A stretch of DNA of 36,425 nucleotides from Thermogladius sp. (GTDB taxonomy: Archaea; Thermoproteota; Thermoprotei_A; Sulfolobales; Desulfurococcaceae): assembly GCA_022759365.1 (NCBI GenBank), contig JAEMPJ010000017.1, forward strand, positions 7,412 through 43,836. Direction: 5' to 3'. Made by a program: the position numbers and the translations under genes. The notes under the pieces were generated by a model. The model ran no database searches. It worked only from the letters and a program-made list of their open reading frames with translations, and was not told where the DNA came from. How positions within the stretch are numbered: position 1 is the stretch's first letter; each line of letters starts with the position of its first letter. Positions 32,634-36,425 of this stretch are shown one piece after another.

Positions 32634-33155
32634 CTAAGCGTACATTTGCGTATGTTTCTGAGCCGTCTGCTGGGGTACTACGGGATAGGACTCGTTGAAT
32701 AGGGAGACGATTATCGAGTAGGTGTTCAATATCCTCATAATACCCTTTATAAACAAGTGCTTGCCCTGCGTCCTAACCTCCTCGTCGAACAGCACTATGG
32801 CGACCGAGAGGCTCTGGGGGTCCAGAATATTGGGTTGGACTGTCAGCTGGCAGTCGGGGCAGGCAGTCAACACGATCCTCGTCAGCCTGCTCATAAACCT
32901 CAGAATCTCATCCTGCCTCATAGATGTGAGGAACTTCCTGTGCTCCTGCGATATCATAATGCCGATCAATACAATTAGCCTATCCGGCTTATCAGAGGTC
33001 TTGAAAACCTTGAAATTCACCTGGAAAGGGGGAGGGGTGTTCACGTCAAGGCCCCACGATATCTTGAGTTCCGGGGGTGCCTCGAGCTTCTTAACTATGA
33101 AGCCCTCTTGGATCAGCCACTGGTTTATCATCTCTTCAACATTACTCTTACTCAA
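32634..33155 (-). CDS. conserved archaeal protein, DUF2299-like
   Basis: 173 residues, no signal peptide or membrane helix. The layout (N-terminal helix EEMINQWLIQEGF, then VNFKVFKTSDKPDRLIVLIGIMIS, EHRKFL, FMSRLTRIVLTACPDCQLTV) resembles the DUF2299 family of archaeal proteins with an alpha/beta fold of unknown function; I am moderately sure of the match. CPDC could bind a metal or form a disulfide but is a single pair. The C-terminal tail is polar and Gln-rich. TTG 33155 has GGTG about eight bases upstream. An A-run at 33193-33198 (poly-T on this strand) separates it from the permease gene upstream, so it is probably transcribed alone. Confidence 0.68.
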   Translation of the reverse strand: MSKSNVEEMINQWLIQEGFIVKKLEAPPELKISWGLDVNTPPPFQVNFKVFKTSDKPDRLIVLIGIMISQEHRKFLTSMRQDEILRFMSRLTRIVLTACPDCQLTVQPNILDPQSLSVAIVLFDEEVRTQGKHLFIKGIMRILNTYSIIVSLFNESYPVVPQQTAQKHTQMYA

Positions 33156-33192
33156 ATCGCTTGCACCACTACTCTAATATTCGTGACCCTAG

Positions 33193-33198
33193 TAAAAA
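33193..33198 (-). terminator. poly-T terminator on the minus strand
   Basis: Six T on the minus strand, about 22 bases after the stop of the MacB/FtsX-type permease gene. Confidence 0.4.
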
Positions 33199-33220
33199 AT
33201 GCTTTACGGATCCCCGAGCC

Positions 33221-34435
33221 CTACTCGTACCTCAAGGCTTCAGCCGGCGGTATCTTGGCAGCTTTATATGCTGGTAGAATCGACCCAACCACCCCTACTA
33301 ATATGGTCAATCCTACTACACCGCTGAGCATACCTATGGTGAACTTCGGGGTTGTCCTGATCGTTACTTTGAAGAACTCGCCGCTAGATATAGTGAGGCC
33401 TCTTGAGGAAAGCTGGTAAGCCCCAACCACGCCTAGCCCGATCCCAATGACCCCTCCTATAAGGCTCATCAACATGCCTTCGAAAAGCGTGAGCAAGACG
33501 ACCTGGGCGTCTGTGAAGCCGATGGCTTTCATGACACCTATCTCCCTAGTCCTCTCCATGATGCTTGTTATCATTGTTGAAGCAACGCCCGCTACAGCTA
33601 CTGCGAAGGCCGACAAGCTTGCTGCGAAGGTCATGAAGTTGACCGCGCTTGTCACGGAGGAGGCGATCCTAGCTATCCCGATGAAAGATATCACATCAAC
33701 GTTGTTGCCCAGGAGGTCTTTTATCTCGTCCACGATGCTGTCCACGTTGACTGGTGAGTCGGCTAGCACTAGGATCCCGCTCCAGCTGTTCACGCCGAGA
33801 AGAGTCCTCGCCGCTGGGAAGGGGAGGAAAATAGACTTATCGGGGTTTAAGAAGAGGGCGCCCCCGTACTTCGACAACACTGCTGAAACCATGACATTAA
33901 TCCTCTTTTCCGTTAACCCGCTTGACCCCGAGACGTAGACGTTTGCGGACACTACATCCCCGATAGAGTATTCCTGTCTCCCCTGCTCGTCGAAAGCTAT
34001 ATCATAGCCGATCATGCACTTCCCTGTGTCACTGGAGCCTGGCGCCGCGCCCTCCATGATCTGTATAGAGGATATGCTCTTCAAGAGGAAATCAGGGTCT
34101 ACAGCGTAGATGAAGATAGTGTCGCTTTTCCTCCCACTTATATAGCCTTGTGTACTGTAGAAGGGTGTCGCAGCTACAACGTGCTCTATGCTTTTGATCT
34201 TGTTGAGATCGCTGTCGCTGAGCTTGTAGTCCTGGCTGGGGGTTACAACTATCAGGTTCTGCCCTAGACCCTGGATCTGATTGACAACATAATCGCTGTA
34301 AGATGATGTAACCCCGTATATCATCGTGATCGCTAGGGGCCCTATAGCGACGCCTATTATTGTCAGGAGAGCCCTGGCTTTCTTCTCTGTTAAAGCCTTG
34401 AAGCTGAGCATTATGAGATCTGATATCCTTATCAT
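33221..34435 (-). CDS. MacB/FtsX-type ABC transporter permease
   Basis: 404 residues: cytoplasmic start ISDLIMLSFKALTEKKARALLT, membrane helix (about 22-44), large extracytoplasmic domain (about 45-265) and three C-terminal helices (about 266-295, 310-345, 362-390), ending in PAYKAAKIPPAEALRYE, the family signature. These proteins do not move substrate through a pore; they transmit ATPase motion to the outside (lipoprotein or peptide export, or wall/envelope enzymes). The start ATG overlaps the stop of the upstream surface-protein gene as ATGA (34432-34435). The ATP-binding partner is not in the window and should lie upstream beyond 36425 or elsewhere. Confidence 0.92.
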   Translation of the reverse strand: MIRISDLIMLSFKALTEKKARALLTIIGVAIGPLAITMIYGVTSSYSDYVVNQIQGLGQNLIVVTPSQDYKLSDSDLNKIKSIEHVVAATPFYSTQGYISGRKSDTIFIYAVDPDFLLKSISSIQIMEGAAPGSSDTGKCMIGYDIAFDEQGRQEYSIGDVVSANVYVSGSSGLTEKRINVMVSAVLSKYGGALFLNPDKSIFLPFPAARTLLGVNSWSGILVLADSPVNVDSIVDEIKDLLGNNVDVISFIGIARIASSVTSAVNFMTFAASLSAFAVAVAGVASTMITSIMERTREIGVMKAIGFTDAQVVLLTLFEGMLMSLIGGVIGIGLGVVGAYQLSSRGLTISSGEFFKVTIRTTPKFTIGMLSGVVGLTILVGVVGSILPAYKAAKIPPAEALRYE

Positions 34436-36425
34436 CGGCCAGCTCTCCCAGCAAAGTACTTCCTGTAGATGAGGTAGAAGACGCCTGCCAGGAAAACGCC
34501 CACTAACACCACTGTAGCGATATAGTAGGATTCAACGCCAGCAGAGGATCCTTGAGCTGGCGTCGTGCTCGTCGTATTCTGGATCTGGACTGGCAGTATG
34601 AAAGACCTCTCGTACAGGTTGTTGTACTCGTCCCTGTACAGCACCCTAACTTGGATCTTGTCGCTACTCGTCGAAGTAGCCGGTATCTCAACTCTGAAAC
34701 CAGTCTGTGAAGCCGGGTCGATGTCCCCTAGGAACTCGTATGCGGTTTGACTACCGTAAGTGCAGTATACGACAACGCTTCTAGCCCCTGAGACACCCGT
34801 ATTGAGTAGCATCCCGTTAACTACTACACTCCCCCCTATCAGCCTAGCGTTCGTGTCCGGCGTCAAGAGTATTTCGACAAAGGGCTTGACCTGGAATGCG
34901 AGTGTCTTATTCAGCGAGCCCAAGTGCCCGCTTGCATCCCTGTAGAGGATTGTGGCGAGGAAGACTATGGATGGAGACGACGCTGTAATACCCGTGGTCA
35001 CAGAGAATGTGACTGGGTTGTAAACGAGCATGAACTCGAGTGTTATATTGCTCTTGGCAGGTAGCTCGCTTACATATTTCACGTTATCGAAAGGTATCGC
35101 GTTCATGGTCTGCGGTATTAAAGCGATGTATAAATCATAAAGGCTGTAATCGTACTCGTTGGAGATCGCTATCTTCACCCTGCTCGTCCCATTGCTGAAC
35201 TCCACCGCAATTTCATCACTGGTAACCGAGATCAGGGGTGGAGACCCCTTCAAGACGAACGGTATGCTGAGTCTCATAGTGTAGGTTGAACCCCAGTGGT
35301 CTGTGAATGTTATATTCGATGGCAAACCGCATGAATCGACTGTTATATTCTCCACGTTTAAGATGAAGAAGACGTCTATGAAATCCCCTTTACTGAAACT
35401 CCCCTGCGGGGCTGACGCTGACCTGGCGAGGATTTCCTGGAGAGTTGAGCCCGCTAGAGAGGGTTGACCTAGTTGAGCTAGGAGTTGGGGCAGGCTCCCG
35501 ATAAACCCTGACGCAACTGATTGCATAGTGTTGGAGTCCCTCACGCCCTCAGGCAGTTCTGCCTCCACCTCCACCCCGTTCATGACCGGTATATCCCTGT
35601 CCACGAGCCTCACATAGTACACTGCACCTCTCTCACCCGGGTATGGTTGCCCGGTGAGCCACCCGTATGAGACTACGCTGAGAGCAGCTTCCGGGTCGCT
35701 AATGTTGAACAAGACGCCTACAAGCCTTGAGGCCGAATACGCCTCACCACCCGTTACCACACTGTAAGACGCCTCTAGGAGCCCGGGGTAAGCACCGGGG
35801 CTTACATCCCCGATGTCGAGTTGGAATGAGGCGGAAACCGTCTGGAAGGGTTGTAATGGGCCGGGTAGGTAGTATACTAGGCTGTAGTTTGTCGAAGCCT
35901 TCAAGCCGCTTGGGGGCTCCAGCCTCAGCCAGACGCCTGAAACCTGGTATGGGAGCGTGTTTGCCAAAGTAATCGTATACACGGCTCTGCTGGAATTCGG
36001 GTAGGCAGGGTAGTTGTTCTGCCACCCAGCGGATACAAGCTCCAGGCCGCTACCGGCACCCCACTCGTTCAAATAAAGCTGTATGGTTCTCGTAACGTTG
36101 AACAAGACGTGGGTGGAGCCGCCTGAAACCCCGTAGAGTATAGTCACGTTGAATACCTTGAGGCCTGGCGAAGCGTTCTCGAGGTTCAAGTAGAATACTG
36201 CAGTCGCCGAGCCCCCGGGCTGGAGGACGGTGTTCAATGTTAGGTTGTCGTTTAAAACCAGGATGCCGCTTTCCCCGGGCTTCAGAGATATTATTAGTGG
36301 TGAGAGCGGCATCGGGCCGGGATTATATATTGTGATCGATAGCGGGGCCATCCCATTGCCAGGGTAGACGTACTGGGGTGTACCCGAACCCCAGTAGTAG
36401 CTGGATATCTCGGGCGGGGAGGTCG
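34432..36425 (-). CDS. COG1361-like surface protein with C-terminal membrane anchor (5' partial)
   Basis: At least 664 residues; the frame is open to the window edge, so the N-terminus and any signal peptide are missing, and the internal Met at 36351 is not the start. The chain is a string of beta-sandwich repeats of the CARDB/S-layer-like type (COG1361): ITIYNPGPMPLSPLIISLKPGE, LANTLPYQVSGVWLRLEPPSG, SNEYDYSLYDLYIAL, and VVVNGMLLNTGVSGARSVVVY share the same N-x-x-x-Y/L pattern. Many N-x-S/T sites. A membrane helix (SYYIATVVLVGVFLAGVFYLIY) and basic tail end it. Such proteins are often coded next to MacB/FtsX-type permeases in archaea, as here with an ATGA overlap, and probably form the outer partner of that transporter. 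It has no Thr-rich stalk. Confidence 0.83.
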   Translation of the reverse strand, partial: TSPPEISSYYWGSGTPQYVYPGNGMAPLSITIYNPGPMPLSPLIISLKPGESGILVLNDNLTLNTVLQPGGSATAVFYLNLENASPGLKVFNVTILYGVSGGSTHVLFNVTRTIQLYLNEWGAGSGLELVSAGWQNNYPAYPNSSRAVYTITLANTLPYQVSGVWLRLEPPSGLKASTNYSLVYYLPGPLQPFQTVSASFQLDIGDVSPGAYPGLLEASYSVVTGGEAYSASRLVGVLFNISDPEAALSVVSYGWLTGQPYPGERGAVYYVRLVDRDIPVMNGVEVEAELPEGVRDSNTMQSVASGFIGSLPQLLAQLGQPSLAGSTLQEILARSASAPQGSFSKGDFIDVFFILNVENITVDSCGLPSNITFTDHWGSTYTMRLSIPFVLKGSPPLISVTSDEIAVEFSNGTSRVKIAISNEYDYSLYDLYIALIPQTMNAIPFDNVKYVSELPAKSNITLEFMLVYNPVTFSVTTGITASSPSIVFLATILYRDASGHLGSLNKTLAFQVKPFVEILLTPDTNARLIGGSVVVNGMLLNTGVSGARSVVVYCTYGSQTAYEFLGDIDPASQTGFRVEIPATSTSSDKIQVRVLYRDEYNNLYERSFILPVQIQNTTSTTPAQGSSAGVESYYIATVVLVGVFLAGVFYLIYRKYFAGRAGR

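Overview
The window is chromosomal DNA of a hyperthermophilic crenarchaeon, most likely Desulfurococcales/Desulfurococcaceae; the genus cannot be fixed from sequence alone. The signs are an archaeal Hjc resolvase, a PIN/KH-type ATPase, a Pyrococcus-like ferredoxin with an Asp cluster ligand, TATA boxes about 25 bp before many start codons, frequent GTG and TTG starts, GGTG/GGAGGTG ribosome-binding sites, poly-T terminators, and surface proteins on Thr-rich stalks with a C-terminal membrane anchor. No rRNA, tRNA, CRISPR array, insertion sequence or prophage was seen.

Layout. 1-4894: a BMP-family nucleoside-type ABC importer (binding protein cut by the window edge, double ATPase, two permeases). 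4976-7491: an unknown membrane protein, a probable C/D box guide RNA, a ferredoxin and an M20 metallopeptidase. 7555-13134: central carbon metabolism (biotin carboxylase subunit, PEP synthase) and a COG2403 P-loop GTPase. 13131-26052: a surface and transport region. It holds two secreted metallophosphoesterases, a third surface protein of unknown function, an Fbp/Pot-type ABC importer (anchored binding protein, fused permease, ATPase) and a cytosolic YfcE/MJ0936-type phosphodiesterase. A PIN/KH ATPase and the Hjc resolvase lie between the two phosphoesterases. 26039-27762: an atypical small kinase, a GC-rich structured RNA candidate in a 309-bp gap, a ribbon-helix-helix protein and a winged-helix regulator. 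27912-31301: a co-directional run of isoaspartyl peptidase, 5-formyl-THF cyclo-ligase-like protein, flavin reductase-like protein, ACT-domain protein and a small membrane protein. 31308-36425 (minus strand): an amidohydrolase, a DUF2299-like protein, a MacB/FtsX-type permease and its upstream COG1361-like surface protein, which runs off the window.

The best candidate for an undescribed system is the 13131-26052 block. Surface phosphoesterases tethered like the ABC binding protein could release a phosphorylated or dephosphorylated product for the adjacent importer, with a cytosolic phosphodiesterase following. This is inference from gene order and shared architecture. At the RNA level the strongest new items are the C/D box sRNA at about 5852-5914, a possible pseudoknot covering the ribosome-binding site of the binding-protein gene (20224-20265), and the structured GC-rich segment at 26824-26882.
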